A stretch of 64,000 nucleotides of DNA. Origin: Chloroflexota bacterium. GTDB lineage: Bacteria; Chloroflexota; Anaerolineae; Promineifilales; Promineifilaceae. Of this stretch, positions 8,835-17,666 are shown in pieces. Made by a program: the position numbers and the translations under genes. The number at the start of each line of letters is the position of its first letter. Position 1 is the first letter of the stretch. The notes under the pieces were generated by a model, which saw only the letters and a program-made list of their open reading frames with translations, did no database searches and was not told where the DNA came from. The DNA lies in assembly GCA_017993775.1 (NCBI GenBank), contig JAGOMA010000013.1, positions 1 to 64,000 of the forward strand, written 5' to 3'.

Positions 8835-8863
8835 TTGACAAACGGCCGTTCCTTGTATAAAAT
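8835..8863 (+). promoter_or_regulatory. Sigma70-type promoter of the tetR-ABC operon
   Basis: A perfect -35 box TTGACA (8835-8840) is followed after 17 bases by TAAAAT (8858-8863), a five-of-six match to the -10 consensus. An ACGGCCGT palindrome (8842-8849) sits within the spacer. The predicted start point falls inside the dyad at 8864-8881, and the TetR start codon follows at 8925. Confidence 0.6.
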
Positions 8864-8881
8864 TTAGACCATCTAGTCTAA
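8864..8881. promoter_or_regulatory. Candidate TetR operator
   Basis: TTAGAC, six bases, GTCTAA: a perfect inverted repeat immediately after the predicted -10 box. A direct repeat of CGGTTTAAC follows at 8887-8908. Its position fits autorepression by the TetR-family product encoded just downstream. Confidence 0.55.
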
Positions 8882-8924
8882 CCATACGGTTTAACCATTC
8901 GGTTTAACACAAAAGGAGAGCAGC

Positions 8925-9545
8925 ATGCCTCGACCTCGTTTTGAAAATTTATCGCCGGAAAAACGGGAGCTTCTCCTGGAAACGGCCGCTAAAGCCTTTG
9001 CCGCCAACGGCTACGAACACGCCTCCATGAACCAGATTTTAGCCGACGCAGGCATGAGCAAAGGGGCGGCATACTATTATTTCGATAACAAGGCGGATTT
9101 GTATGCGGCAACCATTAACCACTACCTGGGCGAATTTTTGGGCGAACAAGGGCTGGATTTTTCGGTGGTAACGGCCGTTACCTTCTGGCCCACCCTCTTG
9201 CACGTTTACCAGGAGCAGTTCAGAGGGTTCGCGGAACGGCCGTGGGTCTTTGGCCTGGTCAAATCGGGGGGACCGGTGGCCGCAGAAATGATGGCCGAAG
9301 GCCCCATGGCCGAACTATGGCAAACCCTCACCACTCTGCTAGACAACCTGATCCGGCGCGGGCGAGAGCTGGGCATCGTGCGGACCGATTTGCCCGAAGA
9401 CCTGCTCATCTCCCTGGTGATGGCTCTGGACGAAACCCACGACCGCTGGCTGCTGAAACAACTCGACGACCCCGCCTCAACCGCTCTGGAATCGGCCGCC
9501 GAGCGCATGCTCAACTTGCTCCAACGCCTGCTGTCGCCTGCCTGA
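8925..9545 (+). CDS. TetR/AcrR-family transcriptional regulator
   Basis: A 206-residue one-component repressor. The N-terminal helix-turn-helix covers about residues 12-58, with AAKAFAANGYEHASMNQILA and GMSKGAAYYYFDNKADLY, the standard TetR DNA-binding signature. The remaining helices form an effector-binding domain of unknown ligand. Start and AAAGGAG ribosome site are clear. It precedes an ABC exporter in the same direction, with a strong promoter and an inverted repeat upstream, so repression of itself and the transporter by an unknown drug or metabolite is the simplest reading. The family is certain; the ligand is not. Confidence 0.92.
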   Translation: MPRPRFENLSPEKRELLLETAAKAFAANGYEHASMNQILADAGMSKGAAYYYFDNKADLYAATINHYLGEFLGEQGLDFSVVTAVTFWPTLLHVYQEQFRGFAERPWVFGLVKSGGPVAAEMMAEGPMAELWQTLTTLLDNLIRRGRELGIVRTDLPEDLLISLVMALDETHDRWLLKQLDDPASTALESAAERMLNLLQRLLSPA

Positions 9546-9603
9546 GCCGCCGGCTCCAGGCGCCCTGTGAATGGTTCTGGGTAAATTATTTTTGTAACCA
9601 TAC

Positions 9604-9663
9604 AGACCCCAAGGGTTTGCTCTTAAGAATTTGAATGAGTTAGGTACCAAACCCTTGGGGTCT
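9604..9663. repeat. CCCYAAGGG hairpin, copy 2
   Basis: AGACCCCAAGGGTTTG (9604-9619) and CAAACCCTTGGGGTCT (9648-9663) are perfect 16-bp arms between tetR and the ABC ATPase gene. It ends 15 bases before the ATPase start, so it could influence expression of the downstream genes. Confidence 0.85.
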
Positions 9664-9678
9664 TGCCAGAGGAACCTG

Positions 9679-10539
9679 ATGATTACCGTACAAGATTTGC
9701 AATTTACGTATGCCAAAACGGCCGTTCCGGCCATCCATGCCCTCAACTTCACCGTGCAGCGCGGCGAAATCTTCGGCTTTTTGGGGCCGAGCGGGGCGGG
9801 CAAATCCACCACGCAAAAGATTCTCATCGGCCTGCTGCAAGGCTATCAGGGGCGCGTCGCCGTCTTGGGGCGCGATCTGACCGGTTGGGGATCGGATTAT
9901 TACGAACGCATCGGCGTGGCCTTTGAGCTGCCGAACCATTATCTGAAGTTAACGGCCGTGGAAAACCTCGCCTACTTCGCCTCTCTGTACAGCCGGGCCA
10001 CAATCCCCCCGCAGGATCTTCTGGCGCTGGTCGGCCTGGCCGATGACGGCCACATGCCCGTCGGCCAATTCTCCAAGGGCATGAAAAACCGCCTGACGCT
10101 GGCCCGCGCCCTGCTCCACAACCCCGAACTGCTGTTCCTCGACGAGCCGACGGCCGGGCTAGACCCCATGAACGCCCGCCGCGTGCGCGACCTGATCAAA
10201 GCGCAGCAAGAAGCAGGCAAAACCATCTTCCTGACCACCCACGACATGACGGTGGCCGAAGCGCTGTGCGACCGCGTCGCCTTCATTGTGGATGGGGCCA
10301 TCGACCTGATCGATTCGCCCCGGCAGCTGAAGCTGACTTATGGCGAGCCGTTGGTGCGCGTGGAATATGTGGCCAACGGTTCCGACCAATCCACACTGGA
10401 AGAATTTGCGCTGGCCGGGCTGGCGGAGAACGGCCGTTTCCAATCCATCCTGCGCCAATACCCGCTGCAAACCATCCACTCGCAAGAGGCCACGTTGGAA
10501 GAAATCTTCATCCGCGTGACCGGGAGAAGCCTGGCATGA
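9679..10539 (+). CDS. ABC exporter ATP-binding protein
   Basis: A 286-residue nucleotide-binding subunit. Walker A GPSGAGKST is at 36-44, the Q-loop region and the signature FSKGMKNRLTLARALL follow, and Walker B is LLFLDEPTAGLDP with a switch histidine in TTHDM. The C-terminal 70 residues resemble those of multidrug or ABC-2 export ATPases. The ATG at 9679 is preferred because AGAGGA lies just upstream; an earlier in-frame start at 9631 would translate part of a spacer hairpin. Its stop overlaps the first permease start by four bases (ATGA). The cluster architecture (ATPase plus two small permeases with a TetR regulator) resembles the mycobacterial fluoroquinolone exporter type, but the substrate here is unknown. 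Confidence 0.92.
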   Translation: MITVQDLQFTYAKTAVPAIHALNFTVQRGEIFGFLGPSGAGKSTTQKILIGLLQGYQGRVAVLGRDLTGWGSDYYERIGVAFELPNHYLKLTAVENLAYFASLYSRATIPPQDLLALVGLADDGHMPVGQFSKGMKNRLTLARALLHNPELLFLDEPTAGLDPMNARRVRDLIKAQQEAGKTIFLTTHDMTVAEALCDRVAFIVDGAIDLIDSPRQLKLTYGEPLVRVEYVANGSDQSTLEEFALAGLAENGRFQSILRQYPLQTIHSQEATLEEIFIRVTGRSLA

Positions 10540-11228
10540 CCCGCTTACAATCGACCATACTCTGGGACATGCGCCTGCAATTTCGCAACGGCTTTTATTA
10601 CGCCTCGCTGGTCATCGTCGTGGTCTGCATCGCCCTGCTCAGCCAGATTTCCCCCGCCTACCTGACCTGGATTTTTCCGGCGGTCATTCTGAGCAATCTG
10701 GTGGTGGGAACCTTTTACTTTTTAGGCGGGCTGGTGCTGCTGGAAAAAGGCGAAGGCACGCTGACCGCCCAAATCGTCACCCCGCTGCGCCAGGGCGAGT
10801 ATCTGGCCGCCAAAGTCATCACCCTCACCGGGCTGGCCATTTTGGAGAATGGCGCGTTCACGCTGTATGCGTTTCGCGGGTCGGTGCGGCTGCTGCCGCT
10901 GCTGCTGGGCGTGGCGCTGGCAGCGGCATTGTATTGTCTGGCGGGTTTCCTGGTGGTGGTGGGCTACGATTCGATCAACGCCTACCTGCTGCCATCCATG
11001 GCCGCCGTCTCTGCTTTTTCCCTGCCGATGATGGCCTATCTGATGCAGTGGGATTCCTGGTGGATATATGTTCATCCCTGGCAGGCGCCGCTGGTGCTGC
11101 TGCAAGCGGCCTGGGAACCCATCACCCTGTGGCAGTGGGTGTATGGCCTGGGATACAGCCTGCTCTGGCTGGCGATTTTATTCGCGGCCAGCCGCCGCGC
11201 GTTTTACAAGTTTGTGATCACGGTCTGA
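10536..11228 (+). CDS. ABC-2 type exporter permease, first subunit
   Basis: A 230-residue membrane protein with about six hydrophobic helices (for example around residues 22-44, 48-72, 95-125, 130-160 and 200-220). It contains LLEKGEGTLTAQIVTPLRQGEYLAAKV, the cytoplasmic segment typical of ABC-2 permeases. It is coupled to the ATPase gene by a four-base ATGA overlap. It is followed by a second permease of similar size with the matching DGTLLALQVTPL segment, so the two probably form a heterodimeric channel. Confidence 0.85.
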   Translation: MTRLQSTILWDMRLQFRNGFYYASLVIVVVCIALLSQISPAYLTWIFPAVILSNLVVGTFYFLGGLVLLEKGEGTLTAQIVTPLRQGEYLAAKVITLTGLAILENGAFTLYAFRGSVRLLPLLLGVALAAALYCLAGFLVVVGYDSINAYLLPSMAAVSAFSLPMMAYLMQWDSWWIYVHPWQAPLVLLQAAWEPITLWQWVYGLGYSLLWLAILFAASRRAFYKFVITV

Positions 11229-11259
11229 TTTTTTGCACGGCCGTTTAACGGGTACATCT

Positions 11260-12000
11260 ATGAATTGGGTACAGGTTTTTCAATCTCTAGGACCGGTGGA
11301 TGCGCGTAATGTGCGGCGGGATGCGCTGCTGCGCTGGCTGATTTTGGCTCCGGTGGGGCTGGCGGTGGCGGTGCGATGGGTGATGCCGGGGCTGTTAACG
11401 GCCGTTTCCGCCATCCTCCACGTCGATCTGATGCCCTACTTCCCGCCTCTGATGGGCTTCGGGCTGATCATCCTGGTCCCTTATCTGACGGGGATGGTGA
11501 TCGGCTTTTTACTGCTGGACCAAAAAGACGACGGCACGCTGCTGGCCCTCCAGGTGACGCCGCTTCCCCTGCGGCTCTACCTTGCCTACCGGCTGTCGGC
11601 CCCCATGCTGGTCAGTGTGGTCATGACGCTGATCGCCGCGCCGCTGTCGGGCATCGTTGGTTTGGGCGTGGGGCCGCTGTTGTTGGTGGCGGTTGGTGCG
11701 GCTCCGACTGCGCCGCTGTTTGCGCTGGCGCTGACGGCCGTGGCCCAAAACAAAGTGCAAGGGCTGGCCCTCACCAAAACGGCCGGGGTCTTCATGCTGC
11801 CACCGATGATCGCCTATTTTGTTACCGCCAACTGGCAGATTTTGCTGGGTCTGGTTCCGACGTATTGGCCGGCCAAGATGTTGTGGGCCGCTCAGGCGGA
11901 ACAAAGCGCCTTCTGGTTTTACTGGGTGGTCGGGCTGGCGTACCAACTGGCGCTGCTCTGGCTGCTGGGACAACAGTTTGACCGGGTGATGCACCGGTAG
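11260..12000 (+). CDS. ABC-2 type exporter permease, second subunit
   Basis: A 246-residue membrane protein with about six predicted helices and the segment LLDQKDDGTLLALQVTPLPL that parallels the one in the preceding permease. It begins 31 bp after the first permease. The ATG at 11260 is taken because the peptide from the in-frame ATG at 11233 is charged and reads through an ACGGCCGT palindrome; the ribosome site before 11260 is weak. It is the last gene of the tetR-exporter operon. A spacer hairpin (12009-12039) follows. Confidence 0.85.
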   Translation: MNWVQVFQSLGPVDARNVRRDALLRWLILAPVGLAVAVRWVMPGLLTAVSAILHVDLMPYFPPLMGFGLIILVPYLTGMVIGFLLLDQKDDGTLLALQVTPLPLRLYLAYRLSAPMLVSVVMTLIAAPLSGIVGLGVGPLLLVAVGAAPTAPLFALALTAVAQNKVQGLALTKTAGVFMLPPMIAYFVTANWQILLGLVPTYWPAKMLWAAQAEQSAFWFYWVVGLAYQLALLWLLGQQFDRVMHR

Positions 12001-12008
12001 CGGGAAGA

Positions 12009-12039
12009 GACCTGACAGGTTTTAGAAACCTGTCAGGTC
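12009..12039. repeat. GACCTGACAGG hairpin, copy 1
   Basis: GACCTGACAGGTTT (12009-12022) and AAACCTGTCAGGTC (12026-12039) are perfect 14-bp arms with a three-base loop just after the second permease gene. No T-run follows on the plus strand. Copies 2 and 3 are at 16655-16687 and 62221-62254. Confidence 0.85.
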
Positions 12040-12047
12040 GTCGTCTT

Positions 12048-12131
12048 CAGGCGCTAGATCATCGTTTTCAGGCACTGGATCATCATTTTTCCCCACTGGA
12101 TCATCATTTTCCCCTGCTGACGCATTGTTTT
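12048..12131. repeat. Four 21-bp tandem units
   Basis: Four exact-length 21-bp units, each ending in TTTT, run at 12048-12068, 12069-12089, 12090-12110 and 12111-12131. The middle two are nearly identical (CACTGGATCATCATTTT core). Read on the minus strand they give an open acidic repeat around E-N-D-D-P-V, ending at a stop at 12022-12024, but no start codon is visible. A decayed gene end or a pure DNA repeat are both possible. Confidence 0.75.
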
Positions 12132-12264
12132 CCCCCGCCCGCAACTGCGAACCTATGCTAAAATCGCCCCAGACACGAATGAAAATCCAACCTTCCGGAG
12201 GTTTTCAGGTTAGGACAAAGTTGAGACAGAAACCTCCGGGAGGTTTATTTACGGAGAAGATTGC

Positions 12265-13155
12265 ATGACAGAAAAAATCGGATTTATTGGTTTAGGCATT
12301 ATGGGCGGCGGCATGGCCCACAATTTGTTAAAGGCGGGCTTCGACGTGACCGTGTGGAATCGCACGGCCGTACGCATGGAACCATTGGTCGCCGCCGGCG
12401 CAAAGGCGGGCCGCAGCCCGGCCGACGTGGCCGCGCAGTGCGACGTGATTTTGGTGTGTGTTAGTGATACGCCAGACGTAACGGCCGTGATTTTAGGCGC
12501 GGACGGCGTGATCGAAAGCGCCAAGGCCGGGTCGCTGGTAGTCGATCACAGCACCATCAGCCCCACGGCCACCAAAGAAATCGCCGCGCAGCTCAGCGCC
12601 AAAGGCGTGCACATGCTCGACGCGCCCATCAGCGGCGGCAGCGAAGGGGCGGCCAAAGGCACGCTCAGCATCATGGTCGGCGGCGACGCGGCGCAGTTTG
12701 AGCGCGCCCTGCCTGTTTTCCAGGCGATGGGCAAGACCATCACCCATGTCGGCGGCACGGGAGCCGGCCAGACGGTGAAGCTGGTCAATCAAATCCTGGT
12801 GGTGGTGACGATGTTGGGAGTGGCCGAGGCGTTGTTGTTTGCCGAGGCTGGGGGATTAGATTTGGCGAAGACGTTGACGGCCGTTTCCGGCGGCGCGGCC
12901 GGCAGTTGGTCGCTCAGCAACCGCGGCCCACAAATGGTCCAGCGCGACTGGCGACCCGGCTTCACCATCGACCTGCAACAAAAAGATTTGCGCCTGGTCC
13001 TGGAAGCAGCCGATCAATTCGGCGTGCCCACCCTGGGCACAAGCATGGTCTTCCAACTCTACCGCACCCTCCAGCAGCAAGGCCTGGGCAGCGAAGGCAA
13101 CCACGCTCTAGTGAAGGCGCTGGAGAATCTGGCGGGGATGGAGATTGGGGAGTAG
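12265..13155 (+). CDS. Beta-hydroxyacid dehydrogenase (GarR/MmsB-like)
   Basis: A 296-residue NAD(P)-dependent oxidoreductase of the 3-hydroxyisobutyrate/tartronate-semialdehyde reductase family. The Rossmann motif GLGIMGGGMA is at 9-18, the substrate-binding DAPISGGSEGA at about 119-129, and the catalytic lysine is K172 in GAGQTVKLVNQ. It has the normal length for the family. A GGAGAAG ribosome site precedes the ATG. The exact substrate (3-hydroxyisobutyrate, tartronate semialdehyde or a related acid) cannot be decided. With the HMG-CoA lyase 11 kb away a role in branched-chain amino-acid breakdown is possible but is not shown by the context. Confidence 0.9.
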   Translation: MTEKIGFIGLGIMGGGMAHNLLKAGFDVTVWNRTAVRMEPLVAAGAKAGRSPADVAAQCDVILVCVSDTPDVTAVILGADGVIESAKAGSLVVDHSTISPTATKEIAAQLSAKGVHMLDAPISGGSEGAAKGTLSIMVGGDAAQFERALPVFQAMGKTITHVGGTGAGQTVKLVNQILVVVTMLGVAEALLFAEAGGLDLAKTLTAVSGGAAGSWSLSNRGPQMVQRDWRPGFTIDLQQKDLRLVLEAADQFGVPTLGTSMVFQLYRTLQQQGLGSEGNHALVKALENLAGMEIGE

Positions 13156-13159
13156 GGGT

Positions 13160-13245
13160 AGAGAGATAGGGGATGGGGAGAAAGGGAGATTAGAGATCGG
13201 AGATTGAGTACATCCGATCTCCGGTCTCTAATCTCCAATCACTGC
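13160..13245. repeat. Fold-back GAGATTAGAGATCGG repeat
   Basis: The gap between two convergent genes is a degenerate GGAGATT/GATCGG run followed by its approximate complement (CCGATCTCCGG, TCTCTAATCTCC), capable of forming a long imperfect hairpin. Confidence 0.65.
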
Positions 13246-13248
13246 TTT

Positions 13249-14244
13249 CTACTCCACCAGAATCCCCTCAATCGCGGCCAGTTCCTCGTCGCTGAAGGCA
13301 AGATTGTGCGTGGCGGCCACGGCTTCCTCGACATGGCGCACTTTACTCGCGCCGATGAGCGCGGAAGTCATCGTGGGCCGGCGCAGGGTCCAGGCGATGG
13401 CCATCTGGGCCATAGATTGGCCGCGCGCCTGAGCGATCTCATTCAGTTTGGCCACCTTCGCCAGACGAGTTTGTGTCACTTTATCGCCCCAGTGGAGCTG
13501 ATTTTCATATTTGGCCGCGCGTGACCCATCGGGCACATCTTGCAGGTATTTGTTGGTCAGAATGCCCTGAGCCAGCGGCGAAAAGCCAATGCAGCCGATG
13601 CCTTCATCCTCTAAAACATCCAGCAGTCCATCCTCAATCCAGCGGTCGAACATGTTGTAACGCGGCTGGTGGATGAGGCAGGGTGTGCCCAGCTGGCGCA
13701 AAATCTTGGCTGCGGCGCGCGTCTGTTCCGGGCTGTAGGTGGAAATGCCCGCATACAGCGCCCGCCCGCTGCGCACGATAAAATCCAGTGCGCCCATCGT
13801 CTCTTCCAAGGGCGTGTTGGGATCGGGCCGGTGGTGGTAGAAGATGTCTACATATTCCAGGCCCATGCGCTTGAGGCTTTGGTCGCAGCTGGCGACGAGG
13901 TATTTGCGCGAGCCCCATTCGCCATAGGGGCCGGGCCACATATCGTACCCCGCTTTGCTGGAGATGATCAGTTCGTCGCGGTAAGGCTTCAGGTCTTTGG
14001 CCATGATACGACCGAAGGTCTCTTCGGCGGAACCGTAGGGCGGGCCGTAATTGTTGGCCAGATCAAAATGGGTAATGCCCAGGTCGAAAGCGCGGTGGAT
14101 GACGGCACGGCCGTTTTCAAACACATCCACCCCACCAAAGTTGTACCACAACCCCAGCGAGACGGGCGGCAGTTGCAAGCCGCTGCGGCCGCTGCGGCGG
14201 TAGGTCAGGGTTTCGTAACGCGAATCAGCAGGCAAATAAGTCAT
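13249..14244 (-). CDS. Aldo/keto reductase, YghZ/Gpr-like
   Basis: A 331-residue NADPH-dependent aldo/keto reductase. The catalytic tetrad can be placed at D61, Y66 (NNYGPPYGSAEE), K97 (ISSKAGYDMWPGPYGEWGSR) and H137 or H138 (YHHRPD). The NNYGPPYGSAEE and WPGPYGEWGSRK stretches are those of the L-glyceraldehyde-3-phosphate reductase (YghZ) subgroup. That is the most probable activity, a route for detoxifying the L-isomer. The ATG at 14244 follows an AAAGGAG site. It stands alone between repeat-filled spacers. Confidence 0.9.
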   Translation of the reverse strand: MTYLPADSRYETLTYRRSGRSGLQLPPVSLGLWYNFGGVDVFENGRAVIHRAFDLGITHFDLANNYGPPYGSAEETFGRIMAKDLKPYRDELIISSKAGYDMWPGPYGEWGSRKYLVASCDQSLKRMGLEYVDIFYHHRPDPNTPLEETMGALDFIVRSGRALYAGISTYSPEQTRAAAKILRQLGTPCLIHQPRYNMFDRWIEDGLLDVLEDEGIGCIGFSPLAQGILTNKYLQDVPDGSRAAKYENQLHWGDKVTQTRLAKVAKLNEIAQARGQSMAQMAIAWTLRRPTMTSALIGASKVRHVEEAVAATHNLAFSDEELAAIEGILVE

Positions 14245-14280
14245 TGCAGGCTCCTTTTGTAAGATGGGTTTATTTTACAC

Positions 14281-14352
14281 GAGTATTGGCGATTGGAGAT
14301 TGGCGATTGGAGATCGGCGATTGGAGATCGGCAATTGGCGATTGGCGATTGG
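14281..14352. repeat. Tandem GATTGGCGATTGGAGAT repeat
   Basis: About eight degenerate copies of GGCGATTGG/GGAGATTGG/GGAGATCGG lie head to tail between the aldo/keto reductase start and the DUF1232 stop. The repeat belongs to the same family as the tracts at 6160 and 13160. Confidence 0.8.
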
Positions 14353-14356
14353 GGGA

Positions 14357-14761
14357 TCAGGGGTGCAGGCGGTGGTAGATGAACAGGAGCAGGGCCACGG
14401 CCGTAGCCAACCAAATAGCCACGATGACGGCCGTTGCGCCCCAACTAACCGGCGTGCCCTCGGCCAGGGCTTCTTTCGACCGGATGCGCGCCTCGGCCAG
14501 CGCCTCGGCGGGAATCATTTTTAGCGCCAGCCAGATGCCCAACGGTACCAAAATCAGGTCATCGAGGTAGCCCAACACGGGAATGGGGTCAGGAATCAGG
14601 TCGATGGGACTGACGGCATAGGCCACCACGCAGGCGGCAAAAATCCGCGCCGGCCAGGAGACGCGGGGGTCCTGGTAAGCCAGGTACAGCGCGTACACTT
14701 CAACCTTCAGGGCGGCAACGCGCTGCCGCCAACCGGATGTTTCCCGTTTGTTTTCTGTCAT
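14357..14761 (-). CDS. YkvA-family small membrane protein (DUF1232)
   Basis: A 134-residue protein with the DUF1232 core: AYAVSPIDLIPDPIPVLGYL at about residues 52-71 and DDLILVPLGIWLALKMIP after it, plus a C-terminal transmembrane helix. The function of DUF1232 proteins is not established. The start codon lies three bases after the stop of the upstream membrane protein gene, with no separate ribosome site, so translation is probably coupled. Two ACGGCCGT palindromes lie near its 3' end. Confidence 0.85.
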   Translation of the reverse strand: MTENKRETSGWRQRVAALKVEVYALYLAYQDPRVSWPARIFAACVVAYAVSPIDLIPDPIPVLGYLDDLILVPLGIWLALKMIPAEALAEARIRSKEALAEGTPVSWGATAVIVAIWLATAVALLLFIYHRLHP

Positions 14762-14764
14762 GGT

Positions 14765-15301
14765 TTACTGGTCAGAATCGAACCTGGCTTTTTCATCGGC
14801 TTTGAGGGATTGGAGCCAGTCGGCTTCGTTGGATGGGTGGGAAACGGCCGTTTCTCCCCTCGCTCGCTCTTTCTTCATCCCCCGCCGCGCTTCAAAAGCA
14901 TACAAAAACATAGCAATCAAGGCTAATAATGCGCCCGGCCCCAGGCACATACCCACAGCAAAGCCCAAATTCGGCAAAAACTTCGCCGGTTCGTCATACA
15001 ACAACGTGGCCAACAGGCCAAACGCAAATATCGTCGCGCCCATGAACCAGACCACCATGGCTACCAGCAAAATAGGTCCGGCGACGTTAAAACGACGACG
15101 CAAACCCACCATCACCGCCCCGCCCACGCTGGCCAACGCCAACCCCAGGAAAAACGGCGCCAGCTCATAAAACGTTTCCCCGGTCCCCGGAGACGACAGC
15201 GCCAGCACCGACGCGGCGCACACACAGCCCACCACGGTCAAAAAGCCAAAAAACGCGACAACCAGCGTTTCGCCGGTGAATTTTCTCCCAGATGAACTCA
15301 T
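14765..15301 (-). CDS. Four-helix membrane protein of unknown function
   Basis: A 178-residue protein with four hydrophobic segments (about residues 10-32, 42-62, 72-95 and 105-130) and a charged C-terminal tail of about 45 residues. I do not recognise the family. The ATG at 15301 is chosen for the GGAG site upstream; a start at 15355 would add 18 unremarkable residues. The tail contains an E-T-A-V-S insert encoded by an extended ACGGCCGT palindrome (14841-14854). It is coupled to the DUF1232 gene, so the two membrane proteins probably act together. Confidence 0.7.
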   Translation of the reverse strand: MSSSGRKFTGETLVVAFFGFLTVVGCVCAASVLALSSPGTGETFYELAPFFLGLALASVGGAVMVGLRRRFNVAGPILLVAMVVWFMGATIFAFGLLATLLYDEPAKFLPNLGFAVGMCLGPGALLALIAMFLYAFEARRGMKKERARGETAVSHPSNEADWLQSLKADEKARFDSDQ

Positions 15302-15444
15302 ATCGCAGCTTCTCCACTGTGCAAATTGGCTGAATCTTACCCCCGCTTCCTTCAATCCTCAAACCAACCGCTTAAGCTCCCCATAAGGTAGCCAGAAGAT
15401 GCTTTTAAAGGCAAACGGCCGTTCCCCAGCTATTCTATACCCAT

Positions 15445-15498
15445 ATGTGCGGACGCTATCTACGGAAGACAGACAGCGCCCGCCGGAGAAGAGAATGA
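15445..15498 (+). pseudogene. Possible remnant of an SRAP (HMCES/YedK) gene start
   Basis: An ATG at 15445 opens a 17-codon frame beginning M-C-G-R-Y-L-R-K-T-D, which ends at a TGA at 15496. M-C-G-R-[YF] is the highly conserved N-terminus of SRAP proteins, in which Cys2 forms the crosslink to abasic DNA, and R-K-T-D fits family members. No continuation is readable downstream, so this looks like a truncated relic. It is short, so chance cannot be excluded. Confidence 0.35.
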
Positions 15499-15537
15499 GG
15501 AGTTGGCGGGTATTCGGCCGGCAGGCAAACCCTGACA

Positions 15538-15615
15538 ATTCAGCCCAAGGCTGAATACTCGCCCCGACATTAAAATAACCCGATGCACCATATTACGCAT
15601 CACGCATCACGCATC
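15538..15615. repeat. Hairpin and ACGCATC repeat upstream of moxR
   Basis: ATTCAGCC-CAA-GGCTGAAT (15538-15556) is a perfect 8-bp stem. 15594-15615 is a tandem run of the heptamer ACGCATC. With an ACGGCCGT at 15414 and the possible SRAP remnant, this accounts for the 355-bp spacer before the MoxR gene. Confidence 0.75.
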
Positions 15616-15656
15616 AGATCCATAAACAGCTCAAATACCCCAAAAGGAGATCACCC

Positions 15657-16649
15657 ATGGACATCTCAACCGTTCGTCAACTGAACCAGCGCGTCGAAAT
15701 AGAGGCGCGTTTTTTGCAAGAATTACTCAACGAAGTCAACAAAGTCATGGTCGGGCAAGAAGCGTTGGTCCAACGTGTCCTCATCGCCCTGCTGGCCGAT
15801 GGCCACATTTTACTAGAAGGCGTGCCCGGCCTGGCCAAAACCCTGCTTGTTAAAACAACCGCCCAGGCCATCCAGGCCGATTTTTCGCGCATCCAGTTCA
15901 CGCCCGATTTGCTGCCCGCCGACCTCGTGGGCACGCAAATCTACAATCCCAAAACCGGCGAATTCAGCGTCCATCAGGGGCCGTTATTCGCCAATCTGGT
16001 TTTGGCCGATGAAATTAACCGCGCCCCGGCCAAGGTGCAAAGCGCCTTGCTAGAAGCGATGCAAGAACGGCAGATCACCATCGGCGATGTGACCTACAAA
16101 ATGGATGATTTGTTCCTGGTGTTGGCCACGCAAAACCCCATCGAACAAGAAGGCACCTACCCGCTGCCCGAAGCGCAAGTGGATCGCTTTATGCTCAAAG
16201 TGCGCGTCGATTACCCGACCCGCGCCGAAGAACGGCTGATTATCGAGCGCATGACCGGCGCGCCTTTGCCGCCCGTCCGCCCGGTGATTGCCCCGCAGGA
16301 TATTTTGCGCGCCCGCGAAACGGTGCGCCAGGTGTATGTGGACGACAAAATCAAGGAATACGTGCTGGATCTGGTCCTGACGACGCGCAACCCCGGCTCC
16401 AACGGCCTGAGCGATCTGAAGAATTTAATCGAGTTTGGCGCGTCGCCGCGTGCGTCCATTAGCCTGATTACGGCCGCGCGCGCCCATGCATTCTTAAACG
16501 GCCGTGGCTTTGTCACCCCTGAAGACATCAAACAAATGGCCCCCGACGTGCTGCGTCACCGCATCATCACTACCTACGAGGCCGAAGCGGAAAATGTAAC
16601 CAGCGACCACATTGTGCAGCGGATTTTGAATTACACGAACGTACCGTAA
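15657..16649 (+). CDS. MoxR-family AAA+ ATPase
   Basis: A 330-residue AAA+ ATPase of the MoxR branch, thought to act as a chaperone or activator for VWA-domain proteins. Walker A GVPGLAKT is at 55-62, and Walker [25 protein letters not shown] is at about 114-137. Sensor 1 is [18 protein letters not shown] and an arginine-bearing sensor 2 region follows. A clear AAAGGAG site precedes the ATG. It opens the long same-strand cluster (15657-25451) of DUF58, VWA, TPR, BatD and BatE proteins, which is the standard genomic partner set. Confidence 0.95.
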   Translation: MDISTVRQLNQRVEIEARFLQELLNEVNKVMVGQEALVQRVLIALLADGHILLEGVPGLAKTLLVKTTAQAIQADFSRIQFTPDLLPADLVGTQIYNPKTGEFSVHQGPLFANLVLADEINRAPAKVQSALLEAMQERQITIGDVTYKMDDLFLVLATQNPIEQEGTYPLPEAQVDRFMLKVRVDYPTRAEERLIIERMTGAPLPPVRPVIAPQDILRARETVRQVYVDDKIKEYVLDLVLTTRNPGSNGLSDLKNLIEFGASPRASISLITAARAHAFLNGRGFVTPEDIKQMAPDVLRHRIITTYEAEAENVTSDHIVQRILNYTNVP

Positions 16650-16654
16650 GGTTG

Positions 16655-16687
16655 AGACCTGACAGGTTTGCGAAACCTGTCAGGTCT
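16655..16687. repeat. GACCTGACAGG hairpin, copy 2
   Basis: AGACCTGACAGGTTT (16655-16669) and AAACCTGTCAGGTCT (16673-16687) are perfect 15-bp arms with a three-base loop, six bases after the MoxR stop codon. No T-run follows, so it is not a classical terminator. Confidence 0.9.
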
Positions 16688-16694
16688 GGAAAGG

Positions 16695-16739
16695 ATGCGT
16701 GAGGCGTGAGGCGTGATCAACGCCTCACGCCTCACGCAT
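16695..16739. repeat. Perfect 20-bp inverted repeat built from GCGTGAG units
   Basis: Arms at 16695-16714 and 16720-16739 are exact complements around a five-base loop (GATCA). Each arm is itself a tandem of GCGTGAG. It separates the MoxR and DUF58 genes and ends 13 bases before the DUF58 start, over its ribosome site region. Confidence 0.9.
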
Positions 16740-16752
16740 CACGGAGCTTCCC

Positions 16753-17640
<888 letters not shown>

Positions 17641-17666
17641 GATGTGAAGCGTGATGTGTGATGCGT

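Noticed and set aside
9631..9678. Upstream ATG for the ABC ATPase
   Set aside because: It would encode an extension translated from one arm of a spacer hairpin, while AGAGGA stands just before the ATG at 9679.
14281..14352. CRISPR-like appearance of short direct repeats
   Set aside because: Units are 7-9 bases, degenerate and contiguous, with no spacers of regular size and no cas genes.
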